Assembly (NCBI RefSeq): GCF_014649375.1
Contig: NZ_BMSX01000016.1
Span: 124,001-188,000, forward strand
DNA from: Streptomyces aurantiogriseus
GTDB taxonomy: Bacteria; Actinomycetota; Actinomycetes; Streptomycetales; Streptomycetaceae
Direction of reading: 5' to 3'
DNA length: 64,000 nt
In this document: positions 36,796 through 45,907 of the stretch, piece after piece
Layout of the letters: every line of letters starts with the position of its first letter
How positions within the stretch are numbered: the stretch's first letter is position 1
The notes under the pieces: model-generated
Seen by the model: the letters and a program-made list of their open reading frames with translations, nothing else
The model's database searches: none
What the model was told of the DNA's origin: nothing
Position numbers and translations under genes: made by a program

Positions 36796-38352
36796 TCAGC
36801 GCCCTGCCCACGCGGCCGCCTTCCGCAGTACGGCGTCACGACCGCGGTCCGGCACTGTCCACAGTGTCTGCCCGCGTACGCCCCATCGCTCCAGCAGGGC
36901 GTTCGCGGCCAGGAACCCGGTCGTGGCCGCCCGTTCCATCAGTGCGACGGGCAGGTGGGTGCGCACGACGTCGCCGGCCACCACCAGGCCGGGATCGCAG
37001 GTGCGGACGGTGGGGCGGTCGGCGTAGCCGCCCACGGGGAACAGCGGGCAGTCCTCCCTCCATTCGTGGCGGACGTCGACGACCGTGGCGGCGCGGGTCT
37101 CCGGGTACACGCGGTGGAGCTGCTCGACGAGGCGCCGCTGCTCGGCGGTGCGAGGGGCGCGCGGGGCAACGGCGTAGGCGTGGAGTTCCACGACGGATCC
37201 TTTGGTGCGTGCCGCCCAGCGGGCCGCCTCGTCCTCCCACCGGCCCAGCACGCTGATGTTGTCGAGGCCGCCGAAGCCGCTGGTGCCGAGGAAGCCGGGA
37301 CGGTCGGGGGCGACGGGCCGGTCCAGCCACAGCCGGGTGACCAGGAAGGGCGGGGCGGTGCGCAGGCGTGCGACGCGCTCCCGCCAGGCCGGGTCGCCCA
37401 GCCGCTCCGAGCGGGCGACGAGGGACCGCAGACCGGCGGCGTCCAGGGCGAGGACCACGGCGTCGTGCCGGCGTTCGTCGCGGTCCCCGGCGACCTCGAA
37501 GCCGCCGCCCGGGGCGGGCGCGACGTGCTCGACGGCGTTGCCGGTGCGCACCTCGGCGTCGTGCCGCCGCAGGTATCCGACCAGCGGATCCCACAGGGCC
37601 GTCGGAAAGGGCGCGCGGGGCACGTCGAACAGCAGGCCCTCGGCGGAACCGAGGAAGTAGATGTGGAACATCAGGGCCATCTCGGCCGCCGACAGCTGCC
37701 GGGGGTCGGCGAAGAAGCTCCGGGAGAACACCTCGAACGCCAGATGGCGGGCTTGTTCCGGGAAGCGGACGGCCTCCAGGAAGTCGTGGGCGCTGAGGTC
37801 GTCGAGGCGGTGGTACACGTCGGGCACGCGGACGTCGAGCAGCGGCAGGGCCGCGACCGGGTCCATGGCGCGCAGGTCCCGCAGCCGGAAGGTGGGGCTG
37901 AGCGCGACGAAGCCCAGGGCGCTCCACGGCGGGGTGCGCGGCACGTGCCGGAAGCTGTCCCGCAGCCCGTCCGCGTGCAGCAGCGGATAGTCGGGCAGTC
38001 CGGCGAGCCGGGCCAGGGCGGGGTCGGTACGGCGCAGCAGGCCGCGCAGGTTGTAGTACTGCCGGAAGAACGCGTGGAAGCCGCGACTCATCGTCACGGT
38101 GCTGCCGTCACGCAGGCGGGTCGGCCAGCCGCCCACCCGGCCGCCGACGTAGGGCTCGCGCTCGTACAGCGTCACCGCCACGCCCCGTTCGGCCAGCGTG
38201 GTGGCGGCGGCGAGTCCGGCGATCCCGGCGCCGATCACGGCGACCGTGGGCCGGCCGGCGGCACGACGGGCTCCCGGGTGTGCCGGGAGGACACGAGCCC
38301 GCCGGTCCCGGCCCCGGCGTGCGGCAGGCTGGTGGTGCACCGGCCCGGTCAT
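36796..38352 (-). CDS. crtU: Beta-carotene desaturase/methyltransferase-type FAD oxidoreductase (isorenieratene synthase)
   Basis: Converts the beta rings of beta-carotene to aromatic phi rings by desaturation and methyl shift, giving isorenieratene. The 518-residue protein has the FAD-binding GAGIAG at residues 41-46, YEREPYVGGRVGGWPT next, the CrtU-like MSRGFHAFFRQYYNLRGLLR segment, and a C-terminal FAD motif (PGLVVAGDVVRTHLPVALME). It resembles CrtU of S. griseus rather than CrtI-type desaturases. The ATG at 38352 overlaps the crtT stop (ATGA). The first 35 residues are basic and low in order, so a later start is possible. Confidence 0.87.
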   Translation of the reverse strand: MTGPVHHQPAARRGRDRRARVLPAHPGARRAAGRPTVAVIGAGIAGLAAATTLAERGVAVTLYEREPYVGGRVGGWPTRLRDGSTVTMSRGFHAFFRQYYNLRGLLRRTDPALARLAGLPDYPLLHADGLRDSFRHVPRTPPWSALGFVALSPTFRLRDLRAMDPVAALPLLDVRVPDVYHRLDDLSAHDFLEAVRFPEQARHLAFEVFSRSFFADPRQLSAAEMALMFHIYFLGSAEGLLFDVPRAPFPTALWDPLVGYLRRHDAEVRTGNAVEHVAPAPGGGFEVAGDRDERRHDAVVLALDAAGLRSLVARSERLGDPAWRERVARLRTAPPFLVTRLWLDRPVAPDRPGFLGTSGFGGLDNISVLGRWEDEAARWAARTKGSVVELHAYAVAPRAPRTAEQRRLVEQLHRVYPETRAATVVDVRHEWREDCPLFPVGGYADRPTVRTCDPGLVVAGDVVRTHLPVALMERAATTGFLAANALLERWGVRGQTLWTVPDRGRDAVLRKAAAWAGR

Positions 38353-39068
38353 CGGCGGACCTCCCCGCGCAGAGCCACGAAGGTGTGGGTGATGCCCGTC
38401 TGCCAGCCCGGCAGGGGCAGGGCCCGGACCCGGTCGAAGCCGGCCGAGCGGATCCGGTCGGCGAACCGGTCGGCCGTGTCGAAGTCGACGACGCTGCGCC
38501 ACAGGTGGCGGCAGAGCGGCCCGTCCCCCAGCAGGGTCGCGGCAGGCTGGACGATGCCTCGGCACACCAGCGTCCACACCGCCCGGTCGGCGCGGCGCCC
38601 GCTGAGGCTGTACTCGTGCACGCCGAGCCGTCCGCCCGGCCGCAGAACGGCGCGGACCGTGCCGAGGACGGCGTCGGGATCGGAGACGTTGCGGAGGAGG
38701 TAGGCGGCGAAGACCACGTCGAACGGCCCCTTCACCCCCGCGTCCGCCAGTCGCTCGGCCGGCGCGTGGACGAACCGTACTCCGTCCGCCCACGGCTTGG
38801 CGGTGGCCCGCGCCAGCATGCCGGCCGAGGCGTCCACGGCCGTGATGTCGGCTGCGGGGAGGACGGCTCGGATCGCGGCCGTCGAGGCTCCGGTGCCGCA
38901 GCCGAGGTCCAGCACGCGCAGCCCCTGTCCGTGTCCGGGCAGGCCGAGGCGGCGCACCGAGCGCCGCAGGTGTGCGTGGTAGCCGGGATTCGCCGCCACC
39001 AGCGCGTCGTAACTGCGGGACGCGTGGTCGAACGCGGCGGCGAGGTCCTCGTCGCGCAGCAAGGTCAT
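38349..39068 (-). CDS. crtT: Carotenoid-cluster SAM-dependent methyltransferase
   Basis: A 239-residue class I methyltransferase. Motif I reads VLDLGCGTGAS near residue 53, followed by ITAVDASAGML and a VLRPGGRLGVHEYSL segment typical of UbiE-like enzymes. It lies between crtY and crtU exactly as crtT does in S. griseus and S. coelicolor. From memory, CrtT is not essential for isorenieratene formation, so its substrate is unclear. The stop overlaps the crtU start. It begins 32 bp after the crtY stop. Confidence 0.87.
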   Translation of the reverse strand: MTLLRDEDLAAAFDHASRSYDALVAANPGYHAHLRRSVRRLGLPGHGQGLRVLDLGCGTGASTAAIRAVLPAADITAVDASAGMLARATAKPWADGVRFVHAPAERLADAGVKGPFDVVFAAYLLRNVSDPDAVLGTVRAVLRPGGRLGVHEYSLSGRRADRAVWTLVCRGIVQPAATLLGDGPLCRHLWRSVVDFDTADRFADRIRSAGFDRVRALPLPGWQTGITHTFVALRGEVRR

Positions 39069-39099
39069 TCGGTCTCCAGGGGGCTGGTGGCGGCGGGGG

Positions 39100-40287
39100 T
39101 CAGCCGAAGGGGCGGCGCGGCAGTCCGGGCAGTTCGAGGGCGGTGCGCAGCATGGGGCCGACCGGGGTGCTCAGGCCGACCAAGAGGTCCTCGAGCAGGC
39201 CGGTGCGTCCGTCGAGGAAGCGCAGCAGCCGGACCGTCGGGACGCGCGCGAACAGCCGGGAGAACAGAGCGGGACCGTCGATGCGGCCGCTGGCCAGGGC
39301 GCGCAGGAGTACCGCGTCCATGGTGCGGGCCCGCACGGAATGAGCGGCCGGCGGCACCGGCGTGCGCCCCTGCCGCAGCGCGGCGGCGACCGCCCGTGTC
39401 TGGCGCTGGAGTCCGGCGAAGGTGTACCCGGTGGACGGGCGGGTCGCACCGCCCGCGGCACCGATGCGGAACACCGATGCGCCGGCCCGCCGCGGCATCG
39501 GAGCGTCCGTCATGGGGATCACCCCCGTCTCGGTCGCGACGATCTCCAGGTCGCCGAGACGCAGCACGTCGTCGGCGTAGTGCCCTACCGCCGCCTCGTA
39601 GCCGCTCGCCGTCAGGACGCGGGGGGAGAACTCCGTGTACTCCACGAGGGCTTCGCGCGAGCCGGTGGGAAGGACGTAGCCGAAGGAAAGCCCGTCGGCG
39701 GGCTGTGGTGTCCGGAAGTCCATCAGCTCGGCGGTCCCACGGTCGAAGGCGGGCCGGGCGGTGTGCACGAACCAGCCGTGGAAGTGCTGCAGCAAGGTGG
39801 TGCGGGCGGCCGGGAGGCTGCCCAGGGGACGGGAGTCGAACACCCAGCGGGCCTCCAGGGCGTGGGGGCGGCCGTCGGGCCGGGTCATCAGCACGCGGGC
39901 CCCGGCAGGGATCTCCTCCACGGTGTCCACGGTCGCCTCCAGGCGCCGGACGTTGGGGCTGCGCGCGAGATCGCGAGCGACCACGTCCTCGAAGTCGTCG
40001 GAGCGGATCATCTTGTACGACAGCGGTGCGATGTCCCCCTCGATCGCGCGGCCGACGGGCGGCCGTACCCGCAGGTGACGCCATTGCGACCGCACCGCGG
40101 CGTCGAAGCGGCCGCGGCCGCACTCCCAGAAGCACCATGTGCGCGGGGCAGGACGCAGCGGGCCGGGCGGAGCGCCGACGAGGATCACGGACGGAGTCCG
40201 GGCCCCGGGCATGTGCCCGCTCAGCCGATGGGCCAGGGACAGCCCGGCGGCTCCCGCCCCGATGACCGCCACGTCCGCCTTCAGCAC
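39100..40287 (-). CDS. crtY: Lycopene beta-cyclase
   Basis: Cyclises lycopene to beta-carotene without net redox change, using FAD. The 395-residue protein begins with DVAVIGAGAAGLSLAHRLSG for FAD binding and keeps CrtY-family segments: CFWECGRGRFD, DFRTPQPADGLSFGYVLPTG, TETGVIPMTDAPMPRR, and GAAGGATRPSTGYTFAGLQR. The GTG start at 40287 is set by the Rossmann motif and by GGAGGGA 6 bases upstream. It is the first gene of the leftward crtYTU operon and diverges from crtE across 220 bp. Confidence 0.9.
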   Translation of the reverse strand: MLKADVAVIGAGAAGLSLAHRLSGHMPGARTPSVILVGAPPGPLRPAPRTWCFWECGRGRFDAAVRSQWRHLRVRPPVGRAIEGDIAPLSYKMIRSDDFEDVVARDLARSPNVRRLEATVDTVEEIPAGARVLMTRPDGRPHALEARWVFDSRPLGSLPAARTTLLQHFHGWFVHTARPAFDRGTAELMDFRTPQPADGLSFGYVLPTGSREALVEYTEFSPRVLTASGYEAAVGHYADDVLRLGDLEIVATETGVIPMTDAPMPRRAGASVFRIGAAGGATRPSTGYTFAGLQRQTRAVAAALRQGRTPVPPAAHSVRARTMDAVLLRALASGRIDGPALFSRLFARVPTVRLLRFLDGRTGLLEDLLVGLSTPVGPMLRTALELPGLPRRPFG

Positions 40288-40507
40288 GGCGGCTCCCTCC
40301 GTCCCACGTCTGCGTGCCCGCAACGTGCAAGGCTTCCCGCCTCGGCGTGAGATCGGATGCACTCCTCGGACGCGGTCACCTGAACAGGCGCGTCCGCACG
40401 ATGGCACTCCCGCGCGTTCCGGCTACCCGCTGCGAACCGCATCCGTATCACGGGAAGGGACCGAAGACCGGTGAGGAGCGAGCGACACCACGACGAGAGG
40501 AACCGGG
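40288..40507. promoter_or_regulatory. Divergent promoter region of the two crt operons
   Basis: A 220-bp gap serving crtY leftward and crtE rightward. In S. coelicolor the equivalent region is activated by the light-responsive LitR-LitS system. I could not pick out a confident -35/-10 pair by eye, and neither litR nor litS lies in this window. Confidence 0.55.
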
Positions 40508-41839
40508 ATGCGCCCCAGTCAGGCGAAGGATCACCCCGCGGCCACGCCGTCGCCCGTCCCCCGCCTGGCAGCCCCGTCGGGGTCCCCGCCCCGTCGAAGG
40601 CGGCCGGGCCGAGCAGTCGCCGACGGGGCGCACGGCGCGGGCACCCCGGAAGGCGTCGCCCTCCCCGTGGTCGAGCCCGACGCCGTCGACGCGGACGTGC
40701 CCGCCGCGGTCGGGCACGTGCTGGAGCGGATGCTCGCCGGCCGGCTCACCCGGGCCGGCGTTCTGGATGCCCTGTTCGCGCGTGAACTGGCCGAACGGGT
40801 CACTCGCTTCACCCAGGAGGGCGGCAAGCGCACCCGGTCGCAGCTCGTCTGGTGGTCGATGCGCGCCTGCGGCGGGGCCGACGAGCCGACGGCCACGGCG
40901 GCTCTGTGCGTCGGGGCGGCACTCGAACTGCTCCAGACCTGCGCCTTGGTCCACGACGACGTGATGGACGGCTCGACGCTGCGGCGCGGCCGTCCGGCGC
41001 TGCACGCCGACGTGCGCGACCGGTACAGCGGCGCCGCGTCACCGGCCCGCGTCGCCCGCTTCGGCGAGGCGGCCGCGATCCTGGCCGGGGACCTGGCGCT
41101 CGCGTGGGCGGACGACGTGGTGGCCGGGACGGCGCTCGACCCGTGGACGGCGACCGTGGTGCGCCGGCTGTGGAGCGACATGCGCACGGAGATGGTGGCG
41201 GGTCAGTTCCTCGAACTCCAGGGCCAGCTGACCGCGTCGCGCTCCCAGCCGCGCGCGCTGCGCGCCGCCTGCCTCAAGAGCGCGTTGTACTCGGTCGAAC
41301 GGCCCCTCGCACTGGGCGCGGCGGTGGCGGGCGCGGACGGCCGCACCATGCGGGCGCTGTGCTCGGCGGGGCGCTGTGTGGGCATGGCCTTCCAGCTGCG
41401 CGACGACCTCGACGACGTCTTCGGCGACCCCCGGCGCACCGGCAAGAGCTGCGGCGGGGACATCCGCGAGGGCAAGCCGACCTACCTGGTCGCCCTGGCA
41501 CTGGCGCGCGCCGAGGCCACGGGCGACCGGCCCGCCCAGCAGGTGCTCGACCAGGCGCTCGGCGACGAGGGCCTGACCCCGGCCGGGCTCGACGAGGTGC
41601 GGGACGTCCTGGTGCGTACGGGCGCCCGGGCGGCGGTCGAGACGAAGATCGACCGCCTGTCGGCGCAGGGACTGCGCCACTTCGACGGCGCCCTGCTCGA
41701 CGCGGACGCCAAGGGCCGCCTGCGCGGGCTGCTGGCCGCGGCGACGGTCTCCCGTGCCGCCGACAGTCCGCCCGCCCGTCCGCATCCCGCGCCCGCTCTC
41801 GCCCCGGTGTGCTCCGGAGCCCCGGAGGCCCGGCGGTGA
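40508..41839 (+). CDS. crtE: Geranylgeranyl diphosphate synthase
   Basis: Condenses isopentenyl diphosphate units to C20 geranylgeranyl diphosphate, the carotenoid precursor. The 443-residue protein has both aspartate-rich Mg-binding motifs: LVHDDVMD (first) and QLRDDLDDVFGD (second), with GGKRTRSQLVWW before the first and GKPTYLVALAL after the second. The N-terminal 60 residues and C-terminal 40 residues are low-complexity Pro/Ala extensions. AGAGGAA precedes the ATG. The stop overlaps the crtI GTG (GTGA), making the crtEIB genes translationally linked. Confidence 0.93.
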   Translation: MRPSQAKDHPAATPSPVPRLAAPSGSPPRRRRPGRAVADGAHGAGTPEGVALPVVEPDAVDADVPAAVGHVLERMLAGRLTRAGVLDALFARELAERVTRFTQEGGKRTRSQLVWWSMRACGGADEPTATAALCVGAALELLQTCALVHDDVMDGSTLRRGRPALHADVRDRYSGAASPARVARFGEAAAILAGDLALAWADDVVAGTALDPWTATVVRRLWSDMRTEMVAGQFLELQGQLTASRSQPRALRAACLKSALYSVERPLALGAAVAGADGRTMRALCSAGRCVGMAFQLRDDLDDVFGDPRRTGKSCGGDIREGKPTYLVALALARAEATGDRPAQQVLDQALGDEGLTPAGLDEVRDVLVRTGARAAVETKIDRLSAQGLRHFDGALLDADAKGRLRGLLAAATVSRAADSPPARPHPAPALAPVCSGAPEARR

Positions 41840-43356
41840 CCCGCACGCTCTCCGGCCGAACGGACCATGTGGTGGTCGTCGGGGCGGGCCTGGCCGGTCT
41901 GTCGGCGGCCCTCCATCTGCTGGGCGCCGGGCGCCGGGTCACCGTCGTCGAACGGGACGGGCTGCCCGGCGGACGGGCGGGACTCCTGCGTCTGAGCGGC
42001 TACCGGATCGACACCGGCCCGACCGTGCTGACCATGCCCGACCTCGCCGACGAGGCCTTCGCGGCGGTCGGCGACAGTCTGTACCGGCGGGTGGACCTGA
42101 TCCCGCTGCACCCGGCCTACCGGGCGTCGTTCGCGGACGGCAGCACGCTGGACGTGCACACCGACGGCGAGGCGATGGCCGCGGAGGTCGAGCGGTTCGC
42201 CGGGGCCGGTGAGGCGGCGGGCTACCGGCGGCTGCGCGCCTGGCTGGAACAGCTCTACCGGGCCCAGATGCGCCGCTTCATCGACGCGAACTTCGACTCC
42301 CCCCTCGACCTGCTGACCGGTGATCTGGCCCGGCTGGCGGCGCTCGGCGGCTTCGGGCGGCTGGACCGGCGTATCGGCGGCTTCCTCAAGGACGAGCGGC
42401 TGCAGCGGGTCTTCTCCTTCCAGGCCCTGTACGCGGGAGTACCGCCGGCCCGCGCGCTCGCCGCGTACGCCGTGATCGCCTACATGGACACGGTCGCCGG
42501 GGTGTACTTCCCACGCGGCGGTATGCACGCCCTGCCGCAGGCCATGGCGGACGCCGCCGCCGACGCGGGCGCCGAGCTACGGTTCGGTGAGCCGGTGACC
42601 CGGCTGGAACGGTCCGGCGAGCGGATCACCGCCGTCGTCACCGCGAAGGAGCGCATCCCCTGCGACGCGGTCGTCCTCACGCCGGACCTGCCCGTCACCT
42701 ACCGGCTCCTCGGCCGCCGCCCCCGCCGGCCCGTGCGGCTGCGGCACTCCCCCTCCGCCCTCGTACTGCACGTGGGCACGGACCGCACCTGGCCGCAGCT
42801 CGCCCACCACACGATCTCGTTCGGCGCCGCCTGGCGGACCACGTTCGACGAACTCACCCGCCAGGGGCGGCCGATGAGCGATCCGTCCGTGCTCATCACC
42901 CGATCCACGGCCACCGACCCCGGACTCGCCCCACCGGGCCGCCATCTGCACTACATCCTCGCCCCCTGCCCCAACACCGACATCGGGCCCGGTGCCGCCG
43001 CCTGGGGCGAGCTCGGCCCGCGCTACCGGGCAGGTCTGCTGCGGGAGCTGGACCGGCGTGGCCTCGACGGCATCGAGGCGGCCATCGAGGTGGAGGCCCT
43101 CGTCACCCCGACCGACTGGCTGGGCCAGGGGCATGCGTCGGGCACCCCCTTCTCGGCGGCGCACACGTTCCTGCAGACGGGACCGTTCCGGCCCCGCAAT
43201 CTGGTGCGGGGCGCGGAGAACGCCGTCCTGGCCGGCTGCGGCACCACTCCCGGCGTGGGCGTGCCGACCACCCTGGTGTCGGGGAAGCTGGCGGCGGCCC
43301 GGATCACCGGTGGCGTCCGGCGCCGCCCCGCCCGAGTCGGGGGAGTTGCCCGATGA
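41836..43356 (+). CDS. crtI: Phytoene desaturase
   Basis: Introduces four double bonds into phytoene to make lycopene. The 506-residue CrtI-type enzyme has the FAD motif [29 protein letters not shown], the [20 protein letters not shown] central motif and the C-terminal signature [20 protein letters not shown]. The GTG start at 41836 overlaps the crtE stop. An open frame runs further upstream through crtE in another frame but is a shadow. The stop overlaps the crtB ATG. Confidence 0.94.
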   Translation: MTRTLSGRTDHVVVVGAGLAGLSAALHLLGAGRRVTVVERDGLPGGRAGLLRLSGYRIDTGPTVLTMPDLADEAFAAVGDSLYRRVDLIPLHPAYRASFADGSTLDVHTDGEAMAAEVERFAGAGEAAGYRRLRAWLEQLYRAQMRRFIDANFDSPLDLLTGDLARLAALGGFGRLDRRIGGFLKDERLQRVFSFQALYAGVPPARALAAYAVIAYMDTVAGVYFPRGGMHALPQAMADAAADAGAELRFGEPVTRLERSGERITAVVTAKERIPCDAVVLTPDLPVTYRLLGRRPRRPVRLRHSPSALVLHVGTDRTWPQLAHHTISFGAAWRTTFDELTRQGRPMSDPSVLITRSTATDPGLAPPGRHLHYILAPCPNTDIGPGAAAWGELGPRYRAGLLRELDRRGLDGIEAAIEVEALVTPTDWLGQGHASGTPFSAAHTFLQTGPFRPRNLVRGAENAVLAGCGTTPGVGVPTTLVSGKLAAARITGGVRRRPARVGGVAR

Positions 43357-44429
43357 CCGGGCGCGAACTCGACGCCGCGGGCATCACCGACCCGGTACTG
43401 CGGGCGGCGTACCGCCGCTGCCGTGAGCTCAACGCGGCGCACGGAAAGACATACTTCCTGGCCACCCGTCTGCTGCCGGCCGAACGCAGGCCCGCCGTAC
43501 ACGCGCTGTACGGGTTCGCCAGGTGGGCCGACGACATCGTCGACTCGCTGGATCGCGGTGCGGACGACGGCCTGCGCGGCCCGCGTCTGGCGGCCCTCCA
43601 GCAGCGTTTGGACAGCGGGCTGCGGCAGGGGATCAGCGACGAACCGGTGGTGCTGGCCGTCGCCGACACCGCGCGCCGTTACGCCATCGAGCACCGCCAC
43701 TTCCGGGACTTCATGACGGCGATGAGGTCCGACCTGGTGGTGACGGACTACCCCACCTACGCGGATCTGCGCGGCTACATGCACGGCTCGGCCGCCGTGA
43801 TCGGCCTGCAGATGCTGCCGGTGCTGGGCACGGTGGTGCCGCGGGAGGAGGCCGAGCCGCATGCGGCGGCCCTCGGTGTGGCCTTCCAGCTGACCAACTT
43901 CCTGCGGGACGTCGGCGAGGACCTGGACCGCGGGCGGGTGTACCTGCCGGCCGACCTCCTGGCCGGACACGGTGTCGACCGGGAGCTGTTGCGACGGTGC
44001 CGGGAGACGGGCCGTCAGGACCGTCGGGTCCTCGCCGCTCTGCGGGAGTTCGAGGCACTCACCCGCCGCGTCTACCGGGAGGCGGAACCCGGACTGGCCA
44101 TGCTCGATCCGGTGTCCCGGCCCTGCATCCGAACCGCGTACATCCTGTACGGAAGCATCCTCGACGCCGTTGCCCGCGACGGTTACACCGTGCTGCACCG
44201 CCGCGCCGCGGTGCCGCGCCGGGAGCGCGCGGCGGTCGCGGCAGACGGGCTGGTTCGTGTGGTCGCGGCCAGGCTGCGCCACCGGAGCCGGTGCGCGGCG
44301 GTACGTACCGCGCCGCCCGGCGGCCAGACCACGCCGACGTACGCGACGCCTCCCGCCGGCCGGTACACGCCTGTGCAGCCGACACAGCCCGCCACCCCTG
44401 CCCCACCGGTCTCCGAGGAGGTGTCGTGA
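43353..44429 (+). CDS. crtB: Phytoene synthase
   Basis: Joins two geranylgeranyl diphosphates head-to-head to phytoene. The 358-residue protein carries the squalene/phytoene synthase signatures: [13 protein letters not shown] (first Asp-rich motif), [13 protein letters not shown], and [20 protein letters not shown] (second Asp-rich motif). The last 50 residues are a Pro/Thr-rich tail without obvious function. The ATG overlaps the crtI stop and the stop overlaps the GTG of the Rieske gene, so four genes are read as one unit. Confidence 0.94.
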   Translation: MTGRELDAAGITDPVLRAAYRRCRELNAAHGKTYFLATRLLPAERRPAVHALYGFARWADDIVDSLDRGADDGLRGPRLAALQQRLDSGLRQGISDEPVVLAVADTARRYAIEHRHFRDFMTAMRSDLVVTDYPTYADLRGYMHGSAAVIGLQMLPVLGTVVPREEAEPHAAALGVAFQLTNFLRDVGEDLDRGRVYLPADLLAGHGVDRELLRRCRETGRQDRRVLAALREFEALTRRVYREAEPGLAMLDPVSRPCIRTAYILYGSILDAVARDGYTVLHRRAAVPRRERAAVAADGLVRVVAARLRHRSRCAAVRTAPPGGQTTPTYATPPAGRYTPVQPTQPATPAPPVSEEVS

Positions 44430-45436
44430 ACCCCGAATCGTCCGCACGGCGCGCCCGTCTGCCCCTCTCGCTGCGCCGCAGGCCCGTCCCGTGGGACCGG
44501 CAGCGGCCCACCTGGCGCGACGCCAAACCGGGACTCATCGCGCAGGCCTTGAAGCGGACGCAGGCCCGGCCGTCCGGGAACTGGTACGTCGTGGGTGCCT
44601 CCGCCGCGCTGCGCGGCGACCGCCCGCTGTCCCGGACGGTGGAGGGCCGTGAGGTGGTCGTCTGGCGCGGCGCCGACGGCGGGCTGCTCGCCGGGCCGGG
44701 AGTCTGCCCGCACCTCGGGGCGCCCTTGGCCCACAGCCCGGTCCGGTGCGGGACGCTCGTGTGCCACTGGCACGGACTCGCCCTCGACGGGGCCTCGTTC
44801 GCGGGCTGGGACCCGTTGCCCGCCTTCGACGACGGCGTCCTCGTCTGGGTGCGGCTCGACGAGATCGGCGGGGAGGAGCCCCTGGACGCCCCCGTCGTAC
44901 CGGTCCGCCCGGCTCCCGCGCGCGGGGTGACGGCCGTGTACGAGGTCACCGGGATCTGCGAACCGGAGGACGTCGTCGCCAACCGTCTGGATCCGTGGCA
45001 CGGGGCGTGGTTCCACCCGTACTCGTTCGTCGACCTCACGGTCGTCGGCTCGCCCGGCAAGAACGACACCGACGACCGCTTCACCGTCGACGTCTCCTTC
45101 AAGGTGGCGGGGCGGCTGGTGGTGCCGGTACGGGCGGTGTTCACCGCCCCTGAGCCGCGCACCGTCGTCATGCACATCACCGAGGGGGAAGGCGTCGGCT
45201 CCGTGGTGGAGACCCACGCGACCCCGCTCGGGCCGGATGAGCGGGGCCGTCCGCGCACGGCGGTGACCGAGGCCGTGGTGGCCGCCTCCCACCGCCCCGG
45301 CTTCGCGTTCGTGCGCCGGGCGGCCCCGCTCCTTCGCCCGGTGATGCGCACCGCGACGGCCCGGCTGTGGCGGGACGACCTGGCCTATGCCGAACGCCGC
45401 TGGCAGCTGCGTTCGTCAGGTCGGTTCCCGGGCTGA
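44426..45436 (+). CDS. Rieske [2Fe-2S] protein of the carotenoid operon (crtV position)
   Basis: A 336-residue protein with an N-terminal Rieske domain: [10 protein letters not shown] and CHWHG provide the CxH and CxxH ligands about 16 residues apart. After about residue 160 comes a ligand-binding region ([16 protein letters not shown], then [13 protein letters not shown]) of the kind found in DUF5914-type proteins, with His and Asp residues that could bind mononuclear iron. The position equals crtV of S. griseus, annotated there as a methylesterase, which this sequence does not resemble. An oxygenase acting on a carotenoid end group is a reasonable guess. GAGGAGG lies 4-5 bases before the GTG at 44426, overlapping the crtB stop. 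Confidence 0.85.
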   Translation: MNPESSARRARLPLSLRRRPVPWDRQRPTWRDAKPGLIAQALKRTQARPSGNWYVVGASAALRGDRPLSRTVEGREVVVWRGADGGLLAGPGVCPHLGAPLAHSPVRCGTLVCHWHGLALDGASFAGWDPLPAFDDGVLVWVRLDEIGGEEPLDAPVVPVRPAPARGVTAVYEVTGICEPEDVVANRLDPWHGAWFHPYSFVDLTVVGSPGKNDTDDRFTVDVSFKVAGRLVVPVRAVFTAPEPRTVVMHITEGEGVGSVVETHATPLGPDERGRPRTAVTEAVVAASHRPGFAFVRRAAPLLRPVMRTATARLWRDDLAYAERRWQLRSSGRFPG

Positions 45437-45550
45437 CTCCGGCTCACCACGCCGACTCCCGAACGCGATGATGACGAAGATGAGCAGGACGCTCCCGTGC
45501 ACGCCGGCCCGGACCCCGGCGATCCGGCCCGGAACCAACGTCGCCCGCAC
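45416..45550 (-). pseudogene. N-terminal fragment of a site-2 protease (M50 family)
   Basis: From a GTG at 45550 with GGGGAGAG upstream, 44 residues read RATLVPGRIAGVRAGVHGSV and [19 protein letters not shown] before a stop inside the end of the Rieske gene. The start of Streptomyces site-2 protease/CBS proteins has just this pattern (GRIAGVRxGVHWSVLLIF). The HExxH catalytic helix and everything after the first TM segment are gone. The intact ribosome site suggests recent truncation. Confidence 0.6.
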
Positions 45551-45907
45551 AGCGCTCTCCCCTGCTCAGGCTGTCACCCGACGGACAGCCGTACCGCTCC
45601 GTCCCACCGCCGCCCCGCCTCCCACGGTCCGACGAGGCGCCCCTGTGGATCCCCGTCCCCCACGGCAGTGCCACGGGTCGGCCGCGCTCGCCTCGGACCT
45701 CTCGCCGAGCTGACCCTCCTGATCAGCTGATCCTCCTGATCCCAGTGCACCCCTCAGCCCGACGGCTCCGCGCGCTGGAGGGGCCTGAAGACATGGAGCT
45801 GAGAGGTGGGGCACGTCGGGGTGGGACAGCCTCCGTCCGGTCGCGCTGACGCCGGGTACATGCCCCCAAGCTGGCATGCCGCACAAATCGGTTCCTAGAC
45901 TTGAGAC
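45551..45907. other. Intergenic, no intact gene
   Basis: A 357-bp stretch holding the leader of the truncated protease leftward and the promoter of the PolX gene rightward. Two near-duplicate CTCCTGATCAGCTGATC-like segments lie near 45717-45740 and could form a short dyad. Nothing else is recognised. Confidence 0.45.
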
